Assembly (NCBI RefSeq): GCF_905115235.1
Contig: NC_051850.1
Location: 8,589,841 to 8,653,840 of the forward strand
Origin: Hermetia illucens
Taxonomy: Eukaryota; Arthropoda; Insecta; Diptera; Stratiomyidae
Direction: 5' to 3'
Length of the DNA: 64,000 bases
Positions within the stretch are counted from its first letter, which is position 1. Each line of letters starts with the position of its first letter. The notes under the pieces are model-generated. The model was not told where the DNA came from. It searched no databases and saw nothing but the letters and a program-made list of their open reading frames with translations. The position numbers and the translations under genes are program-made. Positions 46,531 through 57,739 of the stretch are shown here, piece by piece.

Positions 46531-47040
46531 TTTGACGCTACTTGTAGCTTGCTTCTCTTCAAATCTAGGGCCGTTTGATCAAGGCCAATGACTCGATGAG
46601 GTGACAAAAAGGTGTCAGCGTGGTCCAAAAGTTTAAGGAAAGATACCATAGTGTTGAAGTCCTGCAGGTCCTATGGAACAATGCGGTATGAAGGGTATAA
46701 CAATTAGAAATAATATGGGATGACAAAATGCAGCCATGGCAGACTACGCTTTAGACCTCAAATTTCTCTGAGATTTTTAGCAGTCGAAAAGGGCTTTCCG
46801 GTAGGGTGTACAATTTTTCTCTTGAAGGGGGGGGGGGGGGGGGCGTGTGTTAATTGTCCTTTTATAAAGAGGGCACCTGGTTCCATTGACTGACAATGAC
46901 TGTAGCAAGGGCCCGAAGGGTCCTGTTCCCTTGCTAGGGTTTGATTCTTAGATAACGCTCCCAAGACTAGCTAGTCCTTTTTCCAATGCAATCCATAAAC
47001 GTGAGTCAATCTTTCTTTTGAATCAGAACTTTCCTAGCGA
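46531..47040. other. Intergenic stretch with a poly-G tract
   Basis: Nothing coding recognised. A run of 17 G occupies 46827-46843. Confidence 0.5.
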
Positions 47041-47047
47041 TAAGTTT

Positions 47048-47248
47048 TTATTGTTCCGGTGACATGAAATTCCAGCGTATTTCAGGTGAAATAATTACAC
47101 TAGTGAACACAATGACAAGCCGCCGACATTTTAATTGCGAGTTCAAAACAGCCATGTCGGCATGTTTTCTGCTTGATAGGCCCAGAATGGCAAAGAGTGC
47201 TACAAATGCAAAACAAAAAATTACTACGGTCGAGCATGTTCTAAGCAT
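47048..47248 (-). CDS. Possible small membrane or secreted protein, unconfirmed
   Basis: A 66-residue ORF starting MLRTCSTVVIFCFAFVALFAILGL, a strongly hydrophobic N-terminus fitting a signal peptide or membrane anchor. Its stop codon lies inside AATAAA (minus strand, about 47045-47050). About 40 nt upstream, two overlapping TCAGT initiator-like motifs occur at 47286-47295 (minus). These features together suggest a tiny gene, but it has no homologue I recognise and no second exon, and may be chance. Confidence 0.25.
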   Translation of the reverse strand: MLRTCSTVVIFCFAFVALFAILGLSSRKHADMAVLNSQLKCRRLVIVFTSVIISPEIRWNFMSPEQ

Positions 47249-47570
47249 GTTACTCTTGTTATTATCTTTGTATTACTCGTGCTAAACTGAACTGATAAGG
47301 GGTGGAAAGACACAGGAATAGATACATCAATTGAATTCGGTCGAGTTATCTTGTCGTTGAGTGTTTTAATTAAAACTCAGAACGAATATTTACTTATGAC
47401 TGGGCAAAGATTCCTTCACAAGCGCCGTTTTGTGGTTCTGGTATTTTTGCAGAACATAGAAATGACGAGCTTGCCATCCTCCTTTGAACAAGCTGATCGC
47501 AATAGATTGATCAGTGATACCTGTATTTCTGACACACCTGTAGGGTGAGTTTTATGGGGTGGAAATTATA

Positions 47571-47605
47571 TATAAATAGGAATATCTGGCGAGAATGCCT
47601 CAGTT
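47571..47605 (+). promoter_or_regulatory. Core promoter of gene C (TATA and initiator)
   Basis: TATAAATA at 47571-47578 and TCAGTT at 47600-47605, giving a likely start at A47602, 31 nt from the TATA start, which is the standard spacing. The leader to the ATG at 47676 is 74 nt. Confidence 0.7.
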
Positions 47606-47675
47606 GGATTTTAGACCAGTAAGTTAATGCGTAAAGTTAAGTGATTCTATCAACGGAGAAGCTACTAACCACACT

Positions 47676-48580
47676 ATGAAGGGTAAGTGCATTTGGTTCC
47701 ATCTGATCATCTCGGCTTCGGATAAAGATATTTTCACGTTAAATTACAGAATTTTTGGTTTTGGGTATCGCTTTTGCGGCCGCCTTTAATGTCGCTTTCG
47801 CTGCCAATAATACTTCAGTAAGTAAAGCAAGTTAGATAGGTTCTTGTTTTCATGTTAGCTGTATCCTAAACATAAATTTCTAGTTCAGAAAAAGATCTAA
47901 TTTATTCCTTTACTATAATAACTTGTCTGATCTATTTCTTTTCCTTCAAAAAGCCTTGTGCAGGTCAAGGATATGGATGTTATGTGCCAGACCCTGAAAG
48001 CTGTTGCAACTACTACCATTGTGTATCTGCTGAAGGCTTCAAGATGCAGTGCCCTCCTGGTCTGCACTTCAACGCAAAATTATCAGTTTGTGATTGGCCA
48101 TTGAGAGCTAACTGTAGTGGAGAAGCAGGAGGCCCAGTAACTTCGACGCCGGGGTCAACAGGAAGTCCTGGGTCAGAAGTTACTCCACCAGTAAGCCCTG
48201 AAACAACTACTCCCGGTACTTCTGTGCCGATCGAACCTTGCCTTAACCTGGACCCAGCAACGCATGAATTTAAGGGTAATTGTTCGATGTACTATTACTG
48301 TTGGCAAGGCTACCCATATCTTGTGGTGTGCAACAAAGGAGAAGGCTACAGCAAGGACGATAATGCCTGCGTGGCAGACAGTAGCTGTTCTACAGGAGGT
48401 GAAACTGGTGGTGGCGGATTCACCTGTCCGGAGCGCTATGGGACATATGCTATACCGAATAATACCACCGCGTTCTACTATTGCTACAACTTTGTACTTT
48501 ACACTGTGGCGTGCTTCACCAATCAACACTACGATGAGAACATACATGGCTGTGCACTCAATTCGGTTGCATACCCTTAA
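47676..48580 (+). CDS. Gene C: secreted peritrophin-like protein with one standard and two diverged chitin-binding domains
   Basis: Spliced: join(47676..47682, 47750..47817, 47954..48580). Exon 1 is ATGAAGG; exon 2 completes the signal peptide (MKEFLVLGIAFAAAFNVAFA, 1-20); the second intron (136 nt, GTAAGT to AAAAAG) is phase 0. The product is 233 residues. CBM14 domain 1 (27-79) has DPESCCNYYHC, CPPGLHFNAK and CDWPLRANC, with an extra adjacent cysteine. A Pro/Thr/Gly linker (80-119) follows. Domain 2 (121-170: CSMYYYCWQG, CNKGEGYSKDDNAC) and domain 3 (183-226: AFYYCYNF, CFTNQHYDENIHGC) keep the YYC and final-Cys pattern but lack the CDWP motif. It would bind chitin chiefly through domain 1. 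AATTAAA at 48692-48698 may be the poly-A signal. Confidence 0.88.
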
Positions 48581-48809
48581 CAACTTATTAATAACAAAAG
48601 ATACTTCTCAGAATTATAGTTGGCAGTGAACTCTCAACGGCAATGCTTTTATGTGCTTATGAGTTATATTTTATTTAGTTCCATGTTTTCCAATTAAACC
48701 CGAAACTAGTTTAGAGAAAGATTTGGTGTTTTATTTTCAGTTTCACAAAAAGTTTGTTGGGAACTGAAGGCTCCAGAATTTACTATGCTACCAAGTTTGA
48801 TTTTTTCAG

Positions 48810-49250
48810 CTTAAGGAAATACAACCAACCAGGTATAACCAAGCCTCCAAGCCTCAAGTAGTTCTTCATCTTCTTTTTCTTCAGCGTTTGTTCCCTTCAC
48901 AAGCGGGGTCGGCTCGTCGTGATCGGTTTCGCCATTTGACCCTATCATATACCTGATCTGGATACAATCTCGTGACTTTTTAATCCCCATCCAGCGTATC
49001 AAGCCACCGAATTACGTGACCATACCATCGAAGACGCCTCTCTCGCAGATTTTCCACAATCGGTGCAACCCCATATTGATCGCGGATATCCTCATTTCGG
49101 ATGTGATCAAAACGTGTCACGCCACTAGTCTAACACAACATCTTCGCCCCCATTATCGCAAGGCGCCGTTCATTGTCTTTTATAGTCCATAGTTGCATAA
49201 TTCGGCAAGTCCTCACACGACCTCCTCGTAGTGGCCACTGGAAACCCTCT
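48810..49250 (-). mobile_element. RTE-clade LINE, 3' end
   Basis: Minus-strand tail of the RTE family, with the ERRLAIMGAKMLC-like, HIRNEDIRDQYGVAP and WYGHVIRWLD-like segments between about 49190 and 48990 and the acidic end (EEKEDEELLEAWRLGYTWLV) to 48811. It lies about 230 bp downstream of gene C. Confidence 0.7.
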
Positions 49251-49504
49251 TCGGACGGGTCCAGAGTGTGAAGGGCCGGGCTGGGGGTGGGTTCATCCAT
49301 CTGACGCTGGTTGTGTGCTGGTCATGTGTTAGGGGCAAGTAGATCTAGACCGAAGCAACAGCCTGGGGATCATCCTCCCTTCACTGGAGAAGGTGCTAAT
49401 AGGACCCCAAGCCAAGGTGGAACAGCATACACCGAGGGCTGCGTGGCCAGTGGGGAGCTTGGTCTTTAGTATGCGAACTCTGAATACCTTGGGCACCTTC
49501 AGTT

Positions 49505-52482
49505 TCAAATAAGACCCTTTTCGTGGTGGCCGGGCCCGCCAGGGTGGACATTCTTCGCAGACCACTCGTGGGACCAAGGCATAGACAATTGTTTGAGTAA
49601 CAGATCGTAAACCCCCCCGCAGACCACTCGTCGGACCAAGACACAGACAGTTGTTTGGCAACAGATCAGCATCTCTCTGACAATGTTGTCTGGAGAGAGC
49701 TCCCCTGTGTCTGCATAAAGCTGCTGGCGGAGGCCGCCCCACCTCTCGCAAGAGAAAAAGGTGTGTTCAGCGTCATCCGCCACTCTATTGCAGAACACAC
49801 AATCAGGAGATTGCGCCTTCCCAACCCTGTGCAGGTAAGACTGAAAACCTCCATGCCCACTTAGAAGTTGGGTAAGGAAGTAATCAATCTCACCGTGCTT
49901 TCTGTTCACCCATGGGTCTAATTTGTCAATGAGCCCCGCAGTCCACTTGCCCCTTGGCTCATTTTGCCAAGAAAGTTGCCACTCACGGCGATAGATAGCT
50001 TTGGGCTCCTTGGCAAGGAGGGCAACGGGGATCTCTCCCGCAATCACCATCACAGTCGGTTCGGAGACGGTGCGATAAACAGACGCCACTCGCAAAGCTC
50101 CCCGTCTCTGCACTTGAGCGAGGCGTTTACGATGCACCTCCTTGTCAAGGGCATCAGCCCATACCTCCGCACCATAGAGAAGGACTCCCATGCTCCCATG
50201 AGGAGATGTCTCCTAGTTGATATAGGGCCGCCGACATTCGCCATTAGCCGACTCAAGGCCGCGACTCCAGCTGCAGCCCTGTCCGCGGCTGCTTTGATTT
50301 GCTCGAAGAAGCTCATCTTCGAGTCGAGCATTAAACCAAGGTATTTAATCGCTGGTTTTGACTCTATAGTCAACTCGCCGATCGATATGGGACGCAAGGT
50401 CGGGATTCTCCTTCTGGTCAGGATGACTACTTCGGTTTTTTCCAGCGCAAGGTTGAAACCGTGATCAGTCATCCATCCGCTTGCCCGTCGCATCAATATG
50501 CCGAGTCTGCTTTGCGCCTGTTCAACAGTGCGTCCGGCAGCAAGTGCCAGAACGTCGTCTGCATAACCGACCAGGCGCGATTCTTCGGGCATATCGAGTC
50601 TCAGCAGACTATCGTAGGAAGCGTTCCAGAGGTCCGATCCTAGGATGGATCCTTGCGCTACTTCCGACGTGATTTCCATCCTCCTCTGGCCCCCTAGCGT
50701 CTCATAGAACAGGGAGCGGTCTTTCAGATAATCCCTCAATATCCGCAAGAGATAGCTTGGCACGTGAAAGGAGTCCTTTAGTGTGTCTAGTATATCTGTC
50801 CATCTTACGGAATTGAAGGCATTTCTGACGTCAAACGTTATGAGGAGCACTATCCGTCGAGATTGGCGGCTGTGTGCCCCGGCTCGATTAAACGCATCTA
50901 CGACCTCCATAACAGCATCCACTGTAGATTTCCCTGTTCTAAACCCGAACTGCCTTGCGGATAAGTCCCCGGCAGCACGGATCGCTTCAGCGAGTCCCTG
51001 ATGAGCTTCTGGAGCACTTTTCCGGTCGTGTCAAGCATACACAGCGGTGGGTATGCAGACGGGAGCTCCGGGTCTCCTTTACCCTTACTGATCAACGGGA
51101 GTCTGGTCACTTTCCAGCGACAAGGAAAAATGCCCTCCTTCAAGCACGCGTTGAACACTTCAAGCAGCAATTCTGGCCGTTGCGGAACACCAGTTTGTAA
51201 ATTTCCGCCGGGATGCCATCAGGACCTGGCGCCTTCCTGTTTTTCATAGTGAGACCCGCTTCTTCCAGCTCTTTCATTGTGAAAAGGGGGCAGTCCACAA
51301 CGCTTTCCGCGCTATTTACATCAACCCGTACAGGGTGTCTGGGAAATAATGCCCGCACAATGCGGTCCATCTGGTCGGTGCTCAGTATGCAGGGCTTCCG
51401 CAGAGCCCCGATTTTCCGAGTGACAAGCTTATAGCGAAGTCCCCACGGGTCCTCATTTATCTCATTAACAAGATTTTGCCAGCCGCGAGCTTTGTTTTTA
51501 TTTATAGCGCTGCGGAGTCTCCTTTTTGCTGATTTATATTGTGCCTTTACGGCACATGCCTCCTCTTTGGCGTGCAAACGTTGTGCCAAACGGCGGAGCT
51601 TATGACACTCCTTCCGTAGGTCGGCAATTTCCGCTGTCCACCAGTACATAGAAGGCTTGTCGCGCCTGGGGCCTCTCCGGGGCATAGAAGCCTCACACGC
51701 CGTCGTTATCAGATTCACCACTGAATTTACAACGGTGTCAGCTGCGACACCACCACCCCCCAGAGTGCCCCCAGCGCGGCCCTACCTGCTCCAAGAGCTC
51801 CGACGAACTTTCCGATGTTCACCCTCGCGACATTCCACACGCAGGGGGAACGTCGTGTTGGTGCTCGCCGGCAAGTAGCGTCAAACACTTCGAACGCAAT
51901 GTACTGACGATCACTTGCCGAGAAGTTTTCTAGGACTCGCCACCCGTCCACCGATGATGCCAGAGATTCCGACGCAAAAGTGATGTCAGGAATGCTTCCT
52001 TCACAGCCTGGGCGCCGAAACGTTGGCGTGGATCCGGTGTTTAAAATTACGAGCCCGGTTCTCGCCGCCATTTCCAGAATCCGTTTCCCTCTGGAGTCTG
52101 GTTGAGGCGTACCCCATTCAAGAGCCCTGGCATTAAAATCACCGCCTACTAGGATTCGTCCCTCCGTGCTCGAAACGGCGTCCTCCAGAGTATCAAGCCG
52201 GCGCTGAAAGTCCGGAATCGACTCATTCGGCGTCAGGTAAACGCTAAAAAACGTTATCCCTAAACACCCGATCCAGCCTTCGGCAAGAACACGAAGTTGA
52301 ACGTCGTCCCGAACCCAGATGGCAGCGGTGCCCGATAAGTCGAGATAACATGAGGACGGGTCTTTGTTTCGGTATTGCTCGCTAATCAGCACTAGATCAG
52401 CATTTACTTCCGCAGCGAACTGTGCTAGCAACTGGTGAGCGGTTGCACTCGTGTGCATGTTAATTTGCAAAATGCGGATCAT
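49505..52482 (-). pseudogene. R1-B ORF2 (endonuclease, reverse transcriptase, zinc knuckle)
   Basis: Five overlapping frames in protein order: 52482-51727 endonuclease (MIRILQINMHTSATAHQLL, LVLISEQYRNKD, VGGDFNARALEWG, SDRQYIAF); 51721-51140 linker and start of reverse transcriptase; 51170-50898 fingers; 50922-50050 palm with ITFDVRNAFNSVRW and VGYADDVLALAAG; 50191-49505 C-terminus with CVFCNRVADDAEHTFFSC. About four frame breaks separate them. Catalytic motifs of endonuclease and reverse transcriptase are all intact, so it is a relatively recent copy. Confidence 0.88.
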
Positions 52483-53369
52483 GGCGTTCGCACCCTAGCC
52501 CTCTCCAATTGCGCCCTGAAGATCGGACACCGGCTCGAGCCCGCAGTGTGTGCGACGCTTTCGCCAGACGCGCCACTATCCCTGCGGAGAGCACAACTCT
52601 CGCTTTCCTTGGAAGTCTTCGCTTGATGACCCGCTTGGCTGCATCTCCGGCATGCTGTCTTCCTGTTCGGACCCTTGCAAGCTGCTGACGTGTGTCCATA
52701 GTCCAGACACCTGTAGAACTTGGTGGGGACTATCCGCATTCGTACCCTGCATACTACCCATCCGATTTTGATTCTCCCGCTGTTATGGAGTTTCCTCGCA
52801 TATTGCTCGGGGACATCCACCACGGCGAGCTTTTGGCCTCGAGCATTTACAGAGGTAATACCTACCCGGGCATTGGTCACCTCTGGACATTCACGCTTTA
52901 GCGCCTCCTCTACTTCGGCCTTTTCTGTGAGGCAATCAAGATGCCGTATTTCTAGAGAGCATATGGATTCTAGGCTGGAAACAAGAACCTTCTCCCGCAA
53001 TAGCCCCTTGACCGCTTCGCAGAACGTGCTCTTGTTGGTCGTCTTTGGGCTCAGTTCGACGAGAACTCCACCACTCCTCGTTTTCCGTATCGAAGACACC
53101 TCTGTTCCGTTCTCCTCGGGTTTCATCCTGTAGCGGATTTCACTAAGGACTTCCGCAAATGTCTTGCCTTCCGTCGGCTTAATGAGCAGAGCCGACGGTC
53201 TAGTCCTTCTTCGTTTCCTCGTTTTTTCCGCTACTGACTTTGGGTTGGCAGCCTCCTTGTTTTTGGACAGACGTGTCTCTGGCGACGGAGTCCGTTGTTT
53301 CTTTTTATCCTTTTTCGCTTTCTTTTTTTGGGCCTTCGAGACTACTTCGATAAACTCTCCTTCAGGCAC
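52479..53369 (-). pseudogene. R1-B ORF1 (Gag-like)
   Basis: A 296-residue open frame: basic N-terminus (KAQKKKAKKDKKKQ), IKPTEGKTFAEVLSEIRYRMK, VLVELSPKTTNKSTFCEAVK, then RIKIGWVVCRVRMR and CCHC-type fingers (CLDYGHTSAACKG, CRRCSQAGHQAKTC-like). A stop just upstream (near 53390) separates it from further ORF1-like residues up to 53510, so the N-terminus is broken. First finger Cys spacing is altered (YRCLDYGHTSAAC). It would bind element RNA. Confidence 0.85.
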
Positions 53370-53539
53370 GTCGTCCTCTTTCAGCTTTTACCCCTGTTCA
53401 CCTTGCAGAGGGCTATCTGCGGTCCGTTTGACGCAAGCAGTATTCCCAGCGGGGAGTGCGACTATTTCTGCTCTACAATCGTCTTCCGCTGCTCTCCACG
53501 TTCGTCTATAAAAGGAATATTAAATTAAATATTAAACGA

Positions 53540-55020
53540 ATACAAACGACGATTGAAGAAAAGGGGGTAATGCCAGGCGTATCATCGGAGGCCGAGCAGG
53601 AGACAGCAGTCGTCGAGAGCAGTACACTCACCGTAGCACCGCTGTGCTGAAACCAATTGCAAGGATCCCCTGGAGCGAGGCGACAGACGAACTAGTGGTT
53701 TCCAGCCTGGAATCTACTGTCATCAAACTGGGTATAGCGACTACCAGACGAGTACTCCTAAACCGGAACTCTCGATGGGATTGGGGGATTCCCCTCGAAA
53801 GTGAAAACCGACAAGAACGTCAGACGCCGGAAACTAGCGCAAACTAGCCCCGGAGGTGTGGACCAGTGTTGAGGCCAGGCTGTCGGATATGGCTTTTGAG
53901 CATCTCCTGGACACCGAAAGCAAACACACGTGATTCATCCCCCACTTTGGTTCCTCTCAGGTGGTCCGTGGTTTCCACGTTATAGCTTCCGAGGACCAAT
54001 TCTCTAGGGACTTTCTTAGTTCGTGCGTCGCTAAGATCAGCGACGCCTGGGAGGGCGTAAAGCTCAATGTCATCCCTTACGACGAGATTCCCAGGAGACC
54101 GGTCGCTCGCATCTGGTTGCCGAAGATCCGCATGGATAAGGGCAAGTTCGTCAAATTCGTTCGCCTTCAAACCCCCAGGAGTTCCATCGACCACTGAGGT
54201 GTTATCAAGGTGGGGAAACCCCAGACAAACAGCCAACCTTTTCTACTTCGTATAAACGAAGAGTGCCTGGAGACACTGGAAAGGTCGATTACAAAGTGCG
54301 GCTCGGAGTCAGGAACACAAGGGCAAAAGTGTTGCGCTCTGCAAACCCGGATGACGACCTAGATCCAATCGACGCGACCAACGAGCTGTTGGAGGAGATG
54401 ACGATCGACGGTCCGGCGAGGGCTAACGAAACCTCCCCGGAAGCAGATCATGCTTAGGGTAACCCAGATAAATCTGCAGCACTCGAAGTGCGCCTCAGCT
54501 AATCTGCTTGTCTTCCTCCTAGAGGAAGAAATCGACATCGCACTACTACAAGAGCCCTGAATCGGAGGTGACCGAACCATTAAAGGGTTCCAAAGAGAAT
54601 ATTTTAATTTATTCCACAGCACAGGAGATGATGATGACGATGATCAGGACAGACCTAGAGAAGAAGAAGTTTGTACGCTTTTCTGTGTCCGGACCTAAGT
54701 TCCAGCGACCTAGTCGTGGTCAAACTGGAGCAGGCAGGGCCAGACAACGTGTATATTTCCTCGGTTTACATGGCTCATGACCGGTCACCTCCGTCAGAAG
54801 AACTTCAACATCTAACGAACACCATAGAACAAAGAATGCTAACCTGTTGATGGGCTGCGACGCCAATGCAAGGCATATGCTTTGGGGCAGCTCCAAAATC
54901 AACGAAAGAGGAGAGTCATTCCTTGATTTTAAAATTACCTCAAACCTATCGGTGTATAACAGCCGCAGTACACCAACCTTCCATTACTGACGGTGGGCAA
55001 TCGTACCTTCAGTCAGCTGC
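53540..55020 (+). mobile_element. RNase-H-type LINE, 5' half (copy 4)
   Basis: Begins near 53540, head to head with the R1-B 5' end. ORF1-like residues (GFHVIASEDQFSRDFL, ISDAWEGVKLNVIPYDEIPRRP, about 53960-54150) are followed by an endonuclease start near 54450-54560 (RVTQINLQHSKCASANLLVFLLEEEIDIALLQEP). It runs into a Gypsy fossil at about 55030. Several breaks. Confidence 0.7.
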
Positions 55021-55029
55021 TGCGGGAAA

Positions 55030-56570
55030 TGAAGCGACTGGGTGGGGATAAGGTCGGCTCAGAGTTGTTGAAGGTCCTCTGGTTGCAGCGATTCCCGTAG
55101 AGCGCCCGCACCATCTGCCTGCGCGGACTCGGGGTAGCTGGAGGTGCTGTTCACTACAACCGAAAAGCCCACGAGGTATACGCTCCCCGTGATCGCGGAA
55201 ATTTTAGGGGATACACGTCAGGAGGTGGAAGACTTGAAGCTAATGGTGACGACACGGGTAGGTGTAGTCTCGCTTTGCGTTCGGCGGTAGATCTCGATCG
55301 CAGTCTCCGTCGAGGTCTGCCTTCCGAAATTCGGTAGTCGCACGCCGGAACCCTCTTTGGCCTCGACGATTTGCTGGTAGAACTGTAAACTCGGAGATCA
55401 AGCGACTAAATGTAGTCCCGGATGCACTTTTCATGAAACAGAAAAGTAGGCTCGTTGGGTGCGACGGCTACCCGAAGCGCAGTAAGACGTCGTCTTACAA
55501 TATTCCACCCTCTGAGCAGGCGTCGCTTTTTGGTCGACACGGGCCCGGAGGTGTCGGTTCTCCATGTACCCCGTCCAAACACATTGATACCGCAGAACTT
55601 CCAACTGGCGACCACAAACTCCCCTCCCATTCATATTAACGGATAAAGGCAGGTCGAAGTAAGTCACGGACTGCGCTGAACGTTTTCGTGGCACTTCGTT
55701 CTGGCAGATGATGGATGATGACTTGGACGCTTCTACTTCCGAATCTGGACCACCTCGAGTACATTTTCCAACGTCTCCATGGGGACAGGCTCGCCCTAAA
55801 CATTAAAAAATGCAAATTCCTACAGAAGCAGGTGAAATTCCTCGTGTACATGATTATCCCTAGGCTTAGGCGTATTTCTCCTGTCGACCAAGTACTTTCG
55901 CACCATCCACCCCGACATCATTGGCCTTATGCGAAACTTACAAGGATACAAGTGTTGCCTCATAATCATTGAAAGGTTTACCCGGTGACCGAGAGCAATA
56001 CCTCTGACTGACATTACTTCACAATCATGTGCCGTGGTCCTCTGTTGAGAATGGATCCTGCGCTTTGGAGTACCAGCTGTAATCATCGCGGGCCAGGGAA
56101 TGCAGTTTGAGGCAAACTGTTGGGTTTCTAACGCCACAGGTCCACTGTATACTACCCGCAGTCCTATGGGGCGCTGGAGCGTTGGCACCGGACGCTGAAA
56201 GCCAAGTTAATGGTTCGTGATGATCCGTCATAATCGCAGTCCTTGCCTTTTGCCCTACATGGATCTCGTACCTTCCACGGAGAGGAATTCACGGACAGCC
56301 CTGCGGAGATGGTGTACGGGAGAATCTGAGGCTCCCCGCCGACCTTGTGCTGGATATCAGAACAGGGTTAAGCGATTCCAGCTGTGCTGTGCTTATGGAT
56401 GCGGTTCGAAAATGCGGTCTGGGTCAGTGAAGGCTCTCCTTCAGGTTCAACGTTAGGAGCGGGCCCAAACTGGTCTCTTATCAAAGCTGAGGGTCTTCGC
56501 CGAAACGAGGGACATTCAAAAAAAGAGTCCGCGGAGCGTCAAGTTCGGCCCACCCCACGAGGCCAGTGCG
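55030..56570 (+). mobile_element. Gypsy-type LTR retrotransposon fossil, deleted
   Basis: Gag-like sequence at 55030-55430 parallels the minus-strand Gag at 14100-14350. The protease passage lies at 55530-55640 (FLVDTGPEVSVLH), a scrap of reverse transcriptase at 55710-55860, and integrase traces at 55930-56560. Most of pol is missing. Broken many times; older than the 43494-46530 copy. Confidence 0.7.
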
Positions 56571-57179
56571 AAAGCTTCAACCGTTTATTTTAATTTTCTC
56601 ACCCCCACTTGAAAGAGCTCTACTTTTTAGCAAATTACCGAGCCAATTATTTTTTTATTACTGAGAAGCTGAACACATATTTCTCGTCTTTTTGTGGAAA
56701 TATCCAATTGCGTGTGAGTTTGTGCGTTAAGAGAACTTAAATCTAGTTTTCGAGTTGCTGAATTTTTGAAAGATAGTTGCTCCTCAAATGATGCAGTCCG
56801 CCGTTAAGTTGATGGCTTCTTCACTCAATCAGTGGACCTTAATCAGCCCACAATCTATTCTGTGTGAAGTCTCCAAAATCGCTTGAAGTACAATAGAAGC
56901 AGCCATTTGAGCAACTGCAAACCGACCAACTCCCCAAGAGAAGCTCAGTCCATGGAATATCAATGCGATTCGAAAAGTTTCTTATATTAGAAGACGAAAA
57001 GTTCATCAACTTGCGAAAACTTTACCGTTCAATCTAACTCAGTGCTAGCTTGCAATCAATATCGGAAGCTCACGTTCAATAAGTGAAAGCCCTGATAGTG
57101 AAAATTTAGATCGCAACCTATCACATCGGCTAAAATAACAAAAGCTTTGGTTGGGGTCACATTTCAGAATTCAAAAGAT
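56571..57179. other. AT-rich stretch, nothing recognised
   Basis: About 600 bp with no ORF or transposon motif I can identify. Confidence 0.5.
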
Positions 57180-57400
57180 GGGGGAACCCGGGAACCGTCC
57201 TCCCTGCACTGGAAAAAGTGCCAACAGGACTCCAAACCAAGGTGGAACAGCATACACCGAGGGCTGTGTGGCCATTTGGGAGCTTGGTTTTTAGTACTCT
57301 AGACTCTGAATACCTTGGTCACCTTCAGTTTCAATTAAGACCCTTATCCTGATAGCCAGGGTGGATATTTTTTCTGGATTAGTTGTAGGACCAAGACATG
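57180..57400 (-). mobile_element. R1-B 3' tail, separate copy
   Basis: Nucleotide-level match to the R1-B 3' UTR at 49355-49570 (shared blocks include GGTGGAACAGCATACACCGA and TCTGAATACCTTGG). A short, 5'-truncated insertion with no coding sequence. Confidence 0.8.
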
Positions 57401-57424
57401 GACTCAAAAAAACGAAAATAAAAA

Positions 57425-57739
57425 ACGGACCATAATGGAAGAAGAGGTAATGATGCCAGGCACATCATAGGAGGTCTAGCTGCTGGTATTCTAACCAGGG
57501 ACAATAGCCGTCGAGGGCAGTGCAGTCGTTGCCAGAAGTAGCACTGCTGTCCTCAAACCAACAACAGGGACCGCCAGAAGCGAGGCGGTCCAGTCGCTTT
57601 CACCTTGCAAACTACTACTGTGGTCGAACTGAGTGCAGCGAGTACCAGCTATAGTACTCCTAATTCGAAACTGTCGGTGTCGGTGGTCACCCCGAAAGCA
57701 AGGGTTGACAATAATTTCGGTCATCGTGGCGTTTCACTA
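57425..57739 (+). mobile_element. RNase-H-type LINE, 5' end scrap
   Basis: Matches the start of the copy at 53540 (ATGCCAGGC, ATCATAGGAGG, GTCGAGGGCAGT blocks) for about 250 bp, then passes into a Gypsy fossil. Both copies of this LINE start next to R1-B sequence and are followed by Gypsy sequence. Confidence 0.6.

Larger units (their letters stand above)
49330..53520 (-). mobile_element. R1-clade LINE copy R1-B, nearly full length
   Basis: The most complete LINE here. Right to left: ORF1 (about 53500-52479), ORF2 (52482 to about 49505), and a 3' UTR with a short internal duplication (AGACCACTCGT, GACCAAG, GACA units near 49556-49660). ORF1 stop and ORF2 start overlap as ATGA at 52479-52482, the same arrangement as R1-A2. 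A second copy of its 3' tail lies at 57180-57400. Related but distinct from family A. Confidence 0.9.

Noticed and set aside
46827-46843. Poly-G tracts here and at 24213-24226 as regulatory G-quadruplex sites
   Set aside because: Single homopolymers outside promoters; more likely slippage or sequencing artefact.
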